From Cherax quadricarinatus (taxonomy: Eukaryota; Arthropoda; Malacostraca; Decapoda; Parastacidae): a stretch of DNA of 64,000 nt. Shown piece by piece: positions 49,219 to 58,804 of the stretch (positions are counted from its first letter, which is position 1; each line of letters begins with the position of its first letter). The stretch covers positions 4,646,471 through 4,710,470 of the forward strand of contig NC_091369.1 of assembly GCF_038502225.1 (NCBI RefSeq). The letters are read 5' to 3'. The translations under genes were made by a program, and so were the position numbers. Under the pieces are notes generated by a model, which was not told the DNA's origin, did not search any database, and saw only the letters and a list, made by a program, of their open reading frames with translations.

Positions 49219-49899
49219 CCTCGAAGGTTCTGCTGGTTTTGGTACATACTCCGTAGACATATGCCTGTCCTCGCATTACAAAATGGTTGAAAAGCTATCA
49301 GACTGTCAATCCCTTTCAGTCTTTAGTCAACTAAGTTTAAATGAAGATTTCTCCGAATTATCCTTAAATTACTAGTCCTGCAGAAAGGTGTCTTCTCCCT
49401 CTGTGGAAGCATTTTCACATGCCGGTTCATTTGTTTTACCATCTGAAGCACTCTAAAGGGGAGGTTCCTTGATGCCGGTGAGAGGGCTCTTGATCTAAGG
49501 AATCTCTCCTGTTCAGTTCACTGAATGAAGTCTGATTTCCTTTCATTCCCATCCTCGAAGGCACTGCGTTACCCCTGCGGTTTTAGCATCGCCTTGAAAG
49601 TCATTTCCAGTGTGAATCCACAAGAGTTCATTACCTTTGTACCTTGTTCAGCTATCAAAACTTCGGGGTCCAGTCCCTGGACCCATTATGTACCTCTGTA
49701 ATCCTTTGACTACCGCCCACAGGATGGGTGCGAGGTGCATTATTATATTATAATCATGGGGGAGCGTTAAACAGGTATGGGGTGCATAATATATTTAACA
49801 AGAGGTGTAGAGAGACTCCATTGTGCGTGAGTCTTGTGTTAGAACACTTCCCTCTTTGGTTAATGCGTAATGTTATGATTTATATATTGCAGAAGGTTA
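49219..49899. other. spacer with dispersed repeat fragments
   Basis: Contains a fragment of the 'ttccttgatgccggtgagag' repeat (about 49460-49600) and an inverted copy of the 1990-2100 repeat (49630-49735). No gene seen. Confidence 0.45.
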
Positions 49900-50030
49900 G
49901 GTTAGGTAAGGTTCGTCAGGAAACAGGTCATCATCTGACGAAAGTCAGATGATGACCCGCCTTTGGAGCATTTGGTCATCTGACAGAGGCCTTCCGCTGG
50001 CTTACCCCTCCACCCCTTTAAAAATTATGG
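49895..50030 (+). repeat. short dispersed repeat, second copy
   Basis: Same element as 18455-18597: 'aggtaaggttcgtcaggaaa', then 'ggccttccgctggcttaccc'. An internal palindrome (atcatctgac...gtcagatgat) lies near 49930-49955. Confidence 0.5.
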
Positions 50031-50276
50031 TCACGTAGAACCATTTTTGTAGTTGTATATATTGCAGAAGAGGAGCTGTAGGGATCTGTGTGTTATTGAG
50101 ATAGAAAACGATGGAATTAGGCGAATGTTGGTGCGAGTCATGAAGCCATGACCAGAGGGGGGGGGAGCCTTGGGACGATGGTAATGGTGGGAGTTGTGGG
50201 TTATTTGTTCTCCTGGCAACCCCAACCCCCCTCTCCTCCCACTGTGACCTTCACCACCCACCCACCCACGGTTGCT

Positions 50277-50585
50277 TCTGCCGCCCAGTCTTGCATTGTA
50301 GTGTGTAGCATCCTCATACGGGTGTTTCTGCCCCCCAATTTTACTCGACAGTGTGTCACTGCCACCCATGGGCGTCCTCCTGCCGCCCATGGAAGCCCCC
50401 ATGCCGCCCATCCTCACTGAACGGACGCTGCTGCCGCCCAGAGTCATAGTAAACTGACGCCAGTCAGTCTTATCATACAGGAAGAGCCGCATATCTATGG
50501 TACGACAAAATCAGCAGGTGTATACCGCCCACCCACACCCACCCACACTTCTGCCACCCAGTCGCACACTGCCGCCCATCCTGGC
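50277..50585 (+). repeat. cluster of degenerate ctgccgccca motifs
   Basis: At least eight variants of the 10-mer (ctgccgccca, ctgccaccca, atgccgccca and similar) occur at irregular spacing in 300 bp. They are not a strict tandem array and no conserved protein is encoded. Confidence 0.5.
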
Positions 50586-50864
50586 AGAGCACATTACACA
50601 TGCTCCTTCACCCTACTGTAATATTTCCAATATACCAGCATCAGTGTATCACAGCATACTGGTCTTTATTTATATACTACGTATATTCAGATATCCCCAA
50701 GAGGTATAACTCCTGTATATAACCTTAATTAGGTATTCCCAAAGGACTACCTTTTAAAAATACCCGTTTATGTTTGTTGGAATATTGAAATCATTGGACT
50801 GGACTTGCCTTTTTGCGGTTGCAGGGTTCGAGTCACAGTTCCTAACCTGGGATAACATTATTAT

Positions 50865-51025
50865 TATTATAATCATGGGGGAGCGCTAAACCCGTGGGAT
50901 TATACAGCGCATGTGGGGGGGGGGATAGAAGGTATTCAGGCTCAATTCAGGGAACCGGAGCACAAATCCAATTCCCTAGATCAAAAGCCCCTCACCAGCG
51001 TCAAGGAACCTCCCTTGAGGGGCCT
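50865..51025 (-). repeat. SINE-like repeat, reverse
   Basis: Reverse complement of the 9880-10045 family, from the ATA-rich end (attattattataatcatggg) to 'accagcgtcaaggaacctcc'. Confidence 0.6.
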
Positions 51026-51284
51026 GGGATAACAGGGAATGACTCTCTCGCTCGACTTCAAACTTCCCCCCCCCCCTAAATGCAGATTATCATTGCCGAA
51101 TTTTGTTAGTCTGGTAGTTTTTGTTAAGTTGTTTACCGAAAAGAACTAAAGAATGTCTTGGCTAATATATATACACACATATGCATGCATACACAAACGT
51201 GCACATGTATGCATATTCACATACACATGTATACATATTCACATGCCATGTATATGTACGTATACCCCTTTTTCCTCTTTTTTT

Positions 51285-51340
51285 CAACACGTCGGCAGTT
51301 TCCCACCGAGGCAAGGTGACCCAAAAAGAAAAACGTGTAT
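51285..51340 (-). mobile_element. RTE-like LINE 3' tail fragment
   Basis: Minus strand matches the end of the RTE element near 17985-18025 ('tttgggtcaccttgcctcgg'). Confidence 0.6.
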
Positions 51341-51561
51341 ACATATATACATTATAAATGCCAGGGGCCAGGAGCAGAGTCTCGACCCCTGCAACCACAA
51401 TTAGATGAGTGCATGTATATATATGCACATTTATACATATATAGACATGCATAAGTACTCCATGCATATGCAGAGTGCTTATACATGCATATTTTTATAC
51501 TGTACTAGAATTTCATGACCACCCTGCACTATTCTTTTTGCATTAGTTTAGGTAGAGGGTG

Positions 51562-51903
51562 AAATTAAGACACATGTGCAACATCTGGGAATCTTTATTG
51601 CAGACGTTTTGCCATCCAGTGGCTTTATCAATACAAATTCCAGGACATAACTTGAAGACAGTTGAACTATATATACAGAAGATGAGGTAATCAGTCCCTC
51701 AACCTTGGAGTAGGTGCGAAGAACACCGTAGTCGTGGAGATTCTGAAGCAGAAGCAAGGTGCCTATCCTGGAATTTGTATTGATAAAGCCACTGGATGGC
51801 GAAACGTCTACAATAAAGATACCCAGATGTTGCACATGTCTTAATTTCATCTTGTCGGTATTGTATACCATTCTTGTACAACTTGTCAGACACTGCAACA
51901 TAA
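51562..51903 (+). mobile_element. foldback retroposon copy 3
   Basis: Inverted arms at about 51567-51650 and 51767-51846 ('gggaatctttattgcagacg' against 'ctacaataaagatacccaga'). The one-sided tail contains the hairpin ggtattgtatacc (51858-51870). Flanked by taggtagagggtg at 51549-51561 and 51904-51916, a perfect 13-bp target duplication. Confidence 0.8.
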
Positions 51904-52263
51904 TAGGTAGAGGGTGCTGGGCTTATGAGGTATGGGGATACCTTGGATCACACAGCTCCCCAAATACACCCGGTTATATTCGTGTGGAAGTGCCAAACCC
52001 GTACCACTTTGTTGGGGGCAAGCAGCGCTGTAGTAGAGGAAATTGTTAGTGATTCTGTTAAGTCGTAGACTGACAGGATCTAAGATCTTTTTGCTCATAA
52101 TATTTGTTGCAAGTTCTGTAGCTTTTATTATAAAAAAAATTGAAGCTGAATTGGTCATTATTTCCATTAACAAGTGCCTGTAAGTCACTCTCTTGTTAAG
52201 TTTAGAAAGAGAAATTCGGATCTTAACTTGCAGCTCCCTTTCGGAAGGAGGTAGGACTAAGTT

Positions 52264-52345
52264 AGTTTATTCAGGTATACATAAATAGTTACATAGATTA
52301 TCATACATAGCAGCATATGTGTAAAGTACCTAGGATAACCCCCAA
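52264..52345 (+). repeat. dispersed 90-bp repeat
   Basis: Matches the first part of the AT-rich intron repeat (tattcaggtatacataaata, then cagcatatgtgtaaag) but without the AT-rich body. A related stretch occurs at 55935-56045. Confidence 0.6.
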
Positions 52346-52965
52346 AAAATCTGGCTGTTTGATTGGTTACTTTGGGATGCCCAGGAGTTACCTTGTTAGT
52401 GTGTCGGCAATTTCATGTGCCCTTGAAAGGCTCTAATTAGGTCTAAAATAAAAAGAACTGTTGGAGTCGCACAGGAGACTCCTTCAAATATTTTACCATG
52501 CCTAAGAATCTAGCATAATAATCATCGTTGCCTAAATAAACTTGCAAATTCTAGGTTAATGTCATTAAAACCAACCAACAAAAGTTCAAGATCCAATGAA
52601 AAATTTCCATTGTTAAACTTTATTGCGTTTTAATCCCCATATGTATGTGGCCTCAGAACCACTGTACAAATTTATTCTGCTAATTGTAAAACCATTTTTA
52701 TTGTGCTAATGGGGAAAGCGCTGAAGTCTTTGGGGTTATACAGTGCAGAGAGAATGGATGTCTGTCATCTCAAACTCCTTTGATCATGATATTTAATAAC
52801 AGAATCCATCATATCTAGATTGGAGCAGTGATCTAGGAAAGGGAAGGGAAGGGTAGCACCTAGTCTGTGGATTGAGAGTCCTTTACTAGCATACAAGTAG
52901 CCCCTTCAAGAACACACTAATTGTAACATTATCACACCAGGGATACTAATTTCTTTCTTTGTCTT
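52346..52965. other. unassigned spacer
   Basis: AT-rich non-coding sequence with no recognisable gene; a degenerate SINE-like piece (about 52700-52800) is the only structure noticed. Confidence 0.35.
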
Positions 52966-53395
52966 CCAGCCTGGCCATTGGGTTACTAGATGCCACATAC
53001 ACCTGTACTTATAATGGATCTTCCAGCCTGGCCAATGGGTTACTAGATGCCATACACCTGTACTGATAATGGATCTTCCAGCCTGGCCAATGGGTTACTA
53101 GATGCCACATAAACCTGTACTGATAATGGATCTTCCAGCCTGGCCAGTGGGTTACTAGATGCCACATACACCTGTACTGATAATGGATCTTCCAGCCTGG
53201 CCAATGGGTTACTAGATGCCACATAAACCTGTACTGATAATGGATCTTCCAGCCTGGCCAGTGGGTTACTAGATGCCACATAAACCTGTACTGATAATGG
53301 ATCTTCCAGCCTGGCCAATGGGTTACTAGATGCCACATAAACCTGTACTGATAATGGATCTTCCAGCCTGGCACTGGGTTAGCAGATGCCACATA
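52966..53395. repeat. 57-bp minisatellite, eight units
   Basis: Eight consecutive units starting 'cttccagcctggcc'. Most are 57 bp; one is 55 bp and the last is diverged. Because 57 is a multiple of three, the minus strand shows long repetitive open frames, which I regard as artefacts. It ends about 430 bp upstream of the GT92 start codon. Confidence 0.95.
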
Positions 53396-53824
53396 CACCT
53401 GAGATTTTTGGATGTGCTCATTGTTTAAAGGCAGATAATGTGTGAAAGTGCTAAACCCACAAGGGTCATACAGCGCCTTGGAAATGCGAGTCTGTCATCA
53501 CAAACTCCCTTGATCGCAATAGTATTTAGAAACAGTCCAGTGTAGAGTGGATCAGTGAATAATAAATAAATGATAACTATTTCCACATGATACAGATTTA
53601 CAAAATTGGATGATAATAGTATGCATGGAAAACCCATTAGTTGTGCAGAGAATTTTGGTCCAGCTAAAAACTAACATAAGTTCAATAGAATGTGAAACAT
53701 ATACATGTGTATACAAAAACATTAAATATATACACACAGATTAAAAGTAATTCTAGGAATACTGTATAGCAAATATATGTAAAGTAGAATCAAAATGTAG
53801 CATGGTGCACTACAATGGTGAAAA
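53396..53824 (+). other. upstream flank of the GT92 gene
   Basis: AT-rich sequence between the minisatellite and the start codon, containing a small SINE-like fragment (about 53435-53530). Any 5' UTR exon or promoter lies here or further upstream; no clear core promoter was seen. Confidence 0.35.
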
Positions 53825-55342
53825 ATGAATGCCAGTATGAAAATGCAATTGTTGTTAGTCAGTATGGTGCTGGTAGTTGTTTTAACAACCATTACACTGC
53901 TTTTTTATTCAGTGCTTCTTAATTCTCTCATACCCATCACACCTAGATTGGCCATATATAAAGCAGTCAAACTAAAGCAGGAAAACGAATACCAAGTTTT
54001 AGTTGGATCGGCCATTGAATCGCAGTTTTATACTTTGGTGGTTCACAATTGTACATCAAATGTTACTTTAACCCATGTACAGTGGAACAATAATTACTGG
54101 CAGAAAGTAGGTGATAGTAGGATTTATTTGTATAGTTCATTTTACGATGCGAGGTATATTTACTCGAGCATGCAGTATCACTACGTTCGAGTCATAGGGA
54201 TGTCCTTGGGTAAAATTCAAGAAAATGAATCTTACTTCTGCAATATGTGGTATAAAGAAATGCAGGACCCGATAGTTGTCGAAGCGGACGCTTCGGAAGT
54301 CTGGATGCCACTGTGGAATCGTCGTCCTGACCCCAAAACCTATCATACGTACTTGTTTACGTGCCCCGTTCCATTAAAATTACGTGACAGCCATTTATAC
54401 CCAAATTTTGTTTCTCTGTCTTCACGGGCATGTGATAATGTTACTACGAAATTGCCCATTCAAAAGGAGGGCTTTAGTGAATTTGTGCATAGAAAAATAA
54501 AGAAAAAATATGCAGTGTGTGTAAAGGGAATGGATTTTGAAGATGATTTGTCCCTGAAAATTATTGAATGGCTGGAACTTCTCTATATTCTTGGTGCAGA
54601 TAAGGTGTTTATATATAAATATATGGTCCATAGAAATGTAGAAAAAGTTTTAGATTATTATGAAAATGAAGGAAAAGTGAAGGTCCTTCCATTAACTTTA
54701 CCAGGAGAGCAACCAAATGAACCCAAGTTACGTTCTTTATACCTGAAAAAATCTATGTGGCAGAAAAGAAGAAATGAGCTTGTACCATACAATGACTGCT
54801 TGTATAGAAACGTGTATTTGTATGATTATGTTATACCGTTAGATATAGACGAAGTTGTTATACCTGTGAAGGACTATACATGGTCTGATATGTTTGAAAC
54901 ATTCCAGAGAGAGAAGCCTCACGCCTTTGCCAAATATGCTTCATTTTCAGCTCAGAATGCCTATTTCTTAGATGTATTTAACATTACATATAATCCAAAA
55001 GTCCCAGAATATTTCCACATGGTGCATCGAACTATAAGAAGTGCTAATTTTAGCATCTTTGGACATTCCGTAAAAAGTTTTGTGTCCACTAAAAACTCTC
55101 GGACAGTGTTCAACCACTATGCACTACAACCTCTGTACTCTAGCATGAAAACAAACATGGTGTTGAACACATCACTTGTCCAGATGAACCACTATAAGAA
55201 GCGATGTCCCAGGGAACTATATAGCCAGTGCAAAAGTAAATTTCTTCGTTATACTGTCAGGGATAACATAATAGATAAGTACGTAAAAGAGCTTCTGTTT
55301 AAAGTGGAAGCTGCAATTCAAAATATTAAAATACTAGTCTAA
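53825..55342 (+). CDS. GT92-family glycosyltransferase, type II membrane protein
   Basis: A single uninterrupted frame of 505 residues. A short cytoplasmic start, then a strongly hydrophobic segment (about residues 8-33) fits a Golgi signal anchor. Residues about 230-440 form the GT92 (DUF23) domain: YAVCVKGMDFEDDL, IIEWLELLYILGADKVFIY, YVIPLDIDEVVIP with the D-x-D metal/nucleotide-sugar motif (340-342), and downstream FNHYALQP. Several Asn-x-Ser/Thr sites (such as NCT at 75) fit a lumenal domain. By family, GT92 enzymes transfer galactose to glycans, as in C. elegans GALT-1; donor and acceptor here are unknown. I chose the first ATG; ATGs at codons 5 and 7 are alternatives. No introns interrupt the coding sequence. 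Confidence 0.9.
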   Translation: MNASMKMQLLLVSMVLVVVLTTITLLFYSVLLNSLIPITPRLAIYKAVKLKQENEYQVLVGSAIESQFYTLVVHNCTSNVTLTHVQWNNNYWQKVGDSRIYLYSSFYDARYIYSSMQYHYVRVIGMSLGKIQENESYFCNMWYKEMQDPIVVEADASEVWMPLWNRRPDPKTYHTYLFTCPVPLKLRDSHLYPNFVSLSSRACDNVTTKLPIQKEGFSEFVHRKIKKKYAVCVKGMDFEDDLSLKIIEWLELLYILGADKVFIYKYMVHRNVEKVLDYYENEGKVKVLPLTLPGEQPNEPKLRSLYLKKSMWQKRRNELVPYNDCLYRNVYLYDYVIPLDIDEVVIPVKDYTWSDMFETFQREKPHAFAKYASFSAQNAYFLDVFNITYNPKVPEYFHMVHRTIRSANFSIFGHSVKSFVSTKNSRTVFNHYALQPLYSSMKTNMVLNTSLVQMNHYKKRCPRELYSQCKSKFLRYTVRDNIIDKYVKELLFKVEAAIQNIKILV

Positions 55343-56045
55343 TAATTTTTTTTTCAGTTTTAGGATGTAGGTTGTCAGTGAGTTTCAGTAACTTTGATTC
55401 TTTATTTATTCATGAGTTTTTTTAATCTTTGATGTTCATCCGGGTGTATGCGCTAAAAATTATAAATTTTTAACATTTTGTAATTTACATTTGGTGAAAC
55501 ATGCACAACAACAGTGGCATTCTTTATTTGTAAAATGTTTCATCCAGCATAGGGCTTTTTTAACTAGAGCAAATTTGAGAGAATTGCTCATTTACACAGG
55601 TAGTTCAGAGTTACCCACTAAGGTGTCTCATTCTTAAGAATGAGTAAAGGTACTGAAACAAGGGCAGAGCACTGCAGCAGGCCTATGGACCTTTGTATAG
55701 TTTAATACCATATCAGTTATGTAAGTGAACATAGTAAACATCCCATTTTGTTTGGTGTTAGTTTCATAACCATTTGATTCTAGGTACTCAATTTATCTTG
55801 TTTCTGGTGCAGTAGTACAGTTTTGTCCCACACCATGAGGTGTGAATTGCAGTGCTGTGTGCAGGCATCTTTGGTGTTATCTAAGAACAGACTGTGTTCC
55901 TGTGGATGGACAGGTAAGCCTGGTCTTGCCAATATAAGTAAATTTATTTAGGTACAGGTACACAAGTACGTACAATTACAGTATCAGTGTAAATTTCCTA
56001 AGATAACCCCAGAAAGTCAGTGACTTGTTTCTGTTGGGGTCCCGA
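55343..56045 (+). other. 3' flank of the GT92 gene
   Basis: Probable 3' UTR followed by dispersed-repeat fragments, including one at 55935-56045 similar to 52264-52345. No second gene seen. Confidence 0.4.
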
Positions 56046-56560
56046 TGACAATCACTACACTTCTGCATCAGTGGGTCCCAGTGTATGGCATAGAGGTCCT
56101 TTTGAAGTCCTGTATGGTTCTGCAGTGACTAGTGTGACATCAGTACTGGATTTCTGAAGCACAAGGGATGCTGTGTCTGCGACAGCAGATGTGGGTAATA
56201 TGCGTCTTGTGTGTTTTCTTGGCTCCTGGCATTGTGGTGCATCTGTACAGCTTTCGACTTACAGTAGAATCCAGTGTGGAAGCAATTTGAACACTTCCTC
56301 GGTCTCTAATTTCTGCCACCTGTGATTCTTCTCTTTAAGTGTAAAGTTGAATAGCTGCACCACAATGCCAGGCGCTGAGGAAACAACACAGATGTATATA
56401 CACATGCATTACCTACAGGTACTGTTGCAGACACAGTATTTCCAATTTTTCAAAAATCCAGCACTGACATCACAGTAGTCACTACAAAAACCATACAGGG
56501 CATCACAAAGACCTGGGCACCGTACACTGGGTCCACTGATGTAGGGGTGCACAATGTTCC
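56046..56560. repeat. large imperfect inverted repeat
   Basis: The left part (about 56052-56240) contains 'catcagtgggtcccagtgta', 'gtcctgtatggtt' and 'ctcctggcattgtggtgca'. The right part (about 56360-56555) contains their complements ('tacactgggtccactgatg', 'aaccatacaggg', 'tgcaccacaatgccaggcg'). The spacer is about 120 bp. Arms are diverged, suggesting an old foldback element. Confidence 0.65.
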
Positions 56561-57204
56561 ATGTGTTAGCAGTGACTAGGGTAAAGGACTACCAGTTAGT
56601 CTACAGAAAAACAGGAATGCTCTTGAGAGCAGATATGAATAATGCCATTGTAAGCACCGCAATTCATTCACTCCTTGTGCTGCACAACAAAACTACGATG
56701 CCACCTAGGTCGTCGGTTATTAAAATAACCAGTCTCTAACAAAAAAATGGTAGGCGAGTATCCTATTTATAATAAACATTTTGTTTGTCCACCCCCATTG
56801 TGCATATTGTATTAAACCAAGCATGGGTCGTTAGGATTCCTGCAGTGCTCCATCCGCACTAGAGTAGCTTTACACTTATTAAAGCACAAGACACTTTAAT
56901 CATTCCCTTTCAACTAAAGCCACTCTCATACCTGTCATGCACTTGAAAAAAAATTAATGTTGGGTAAAATATGGCACTATTTGTCAGCATCTTGCCACTC
57001 TCTCTGCTGTTTCACCTTTGTTTTCTAGTCCTATGTTTTTAACTAGTATTCTGAACAGTGCGGTATGCAATATTGTTTATCTTGTGTGTGGCTCTCGCAC
57101 CTGACAAAACATTGGTATCAAAATTACTAATAGTTTATGCGCCTGATTTTTCCAATGTAATGTTTTGCATTTTTCATTCATTTAATTTTTAAGTGCCTAT
57201 AATC

Positions 57205-57240
57205 AAAGCTAATATATATATATATATATATATATACGTA
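57205..57240. repeat. (TA)n microsatellite
   Basis: A run of alternating T and A within AT-rich intergenic sequence. Confidence 0.9.
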
Positions 57241-57769
57241 TATATACAATGTTAAAATTATAGAACTGCATTATTGGTGGTTTCATTTTACTATCAAAAT
57301 GTTTCTCTTACATGACCCTAGTGGGTTAAGTGATTAATAATAATGTCTCTTATGTAGTCTACTCCCATAAGGCTCCTATGTAGTGCAATTCTTTGTGACA
57401 AACGACGGAAGAAGTACAGCACATTTAAAATTAAATAGCCATGGAAAACCCTTTATAGAAAATGTTATTTAATTTTTAATGCACTTTTTTAATCACATTT
57501 ATCAGTGCTGTATGACCCTTGTTGGTTTAGTGCTTATGGTTACAATGATACATAATTGAATTACAAAAAATAATGCTGTATAGATCTTTGTGAGAGCAGA
57601 CTGCATCCCAAAAATATTTTACTGATTGACAGCTGTTAGCTGTGTATACTGTCCTTGATGGAAGTGAAGGGCTCTTGATCCAAGGAATTGGAGTTCCCCT
57701 TCCTTTGGTTTGACCCTTAAGGGTTTAGCACTTCATTATGATAATCTCCTTTTCATTATAAAATGCAGA

Positions 57770-58475
57770 CAAAGGAGTAAAATGTGTTCAATAGCCATGT
57801 ATCTGACTCAACGTTTCACCTTCTCAGACTTTTAATACAGACAAGATTTCAATACTGGAGGCAGCAGAGGTGAAACAATAAGAGGTGATCAGTCCCTCAC
57901 CCTGGAACAATTATTTCAGTAGTGGTTGATTTGATCACGTCCATATTTACCTCTACACTCCTTCCCCCCCCAAGTCAGCCGTCTCCCACCGAGGCAGGGT
58001 GACCCAAAAAAGAAAAAATCCCCAAAAAGAAAATACTTTCATCATTCAACACTTTCACCTAACTCACACATAATTACTGTTTTTGCAGAGGTGCTCGGAA
58101 CACAACAGTTTAGAAGCATATACGTATAAAGATACACAACATATCCCTCCAAACCGCTAATATCCCGAAACCCCTCCTTTAGAGTGCAGGCATTGTACTT
58201 CCCATTTCCAGGACTCAAGTCCGGCTATATAAAAATAACCGGTTTCCCTGAATCCCTTCACTAAATATTACCCTGCTCACACTCCAACAGATCGTCAGGT
58301 CCCAAATACCATTCGTCTCCATTCACTCCTATTGAACACGCTCGTGCACGCCTGCTGGAAGTACACTCCTGTCTCCAATGTTTGTCAAGTCTGTATTCAA
58401 CTGAAGATTGCTGAGCAGGTGAAAAGTTTCCTAGTAAAAGATATATGCATCTTGCTGCTCTACTTGTCAAACAGG
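57770..58475. repeat. decayed foldback element with nested RTE fragment
   Basis: Left part has 'caacgtttcaccttctcaga' and the internal motif 'gatcagtccctcaccctgg' seen in other foldback copies; the right part resumes after 58370 with the counterpart arm ('tcaactgaagattgctgagc'). An RTE 3' fragment sits in between. Confidence 0.55.
57963..58361 (-). mobile_element. RTE-like LINE 3' fragment, nested
   Basis: The minus strand matches the RTE 3' region (coding end 'gcaggcgtgcacgagcgtgt' through to 'gggtcaccctgcctcggtgg'). The 9-bp tacactcct stands at 57954-57962 and 58362-58370, a likely target duplication. Confidence 0.8.
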
Positions 58476-58678
58476 GCTGTATTATACAGTATACCATGAA
58501 TATGAAAGCTCCAGTTTCATTAAGATTCCCTTGTCAGCATCAAGGAACCTTCATTGAGGATGCAGAACCATCCTTGAAGATGCAGCATCCTTTCTCTACC
58601 TCCCTATAGGAAGTGAGGAAGTAGGAATCTCTCCCTTGACTTCTTTCAATTCATTTATTTTTTCATCTTTTCCTTTAA

Positions 58679-58800
58679 CCTGTAAACGGTCCAAACGTAT
58701 ATATACGTTTTTTCAACATTTGAAAGTATGTAAAAAAAACGTAGATCTACTTTTGTAGCACTACACATGTGAACGTAGATCTGCTTGGACCGTTTACAGG
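58679..58800. mobile_element. piggyBac-like MITE
   Basis: A 122-bp element bounded by TTAA on both sides (58675-58678 and 58801-58804), with perfect 16-bp terminal inverted repeats cctgtaaacggtccaa. TTAA target sites and ends beginning with CC are the hallmarks of piggyBac-type elements. No transposase is encoded, so it is non-autonomous. Confidence 0.85.
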
Positions 58801-58804
58801 TTAA

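Noticed and set aside
52966..53395. Regularly spaced repeats as a CRISPR array
   Set aside because: Units are contiguous with no unique spacers, in a eukaryotic genome.
53009..53398. Repetitive 129- and 97-residue frames on the minus strand
   Set aside because: Artefact of a 57-bp minisatellite whose unit is divisible by three; no start context or flanking coding sequence.
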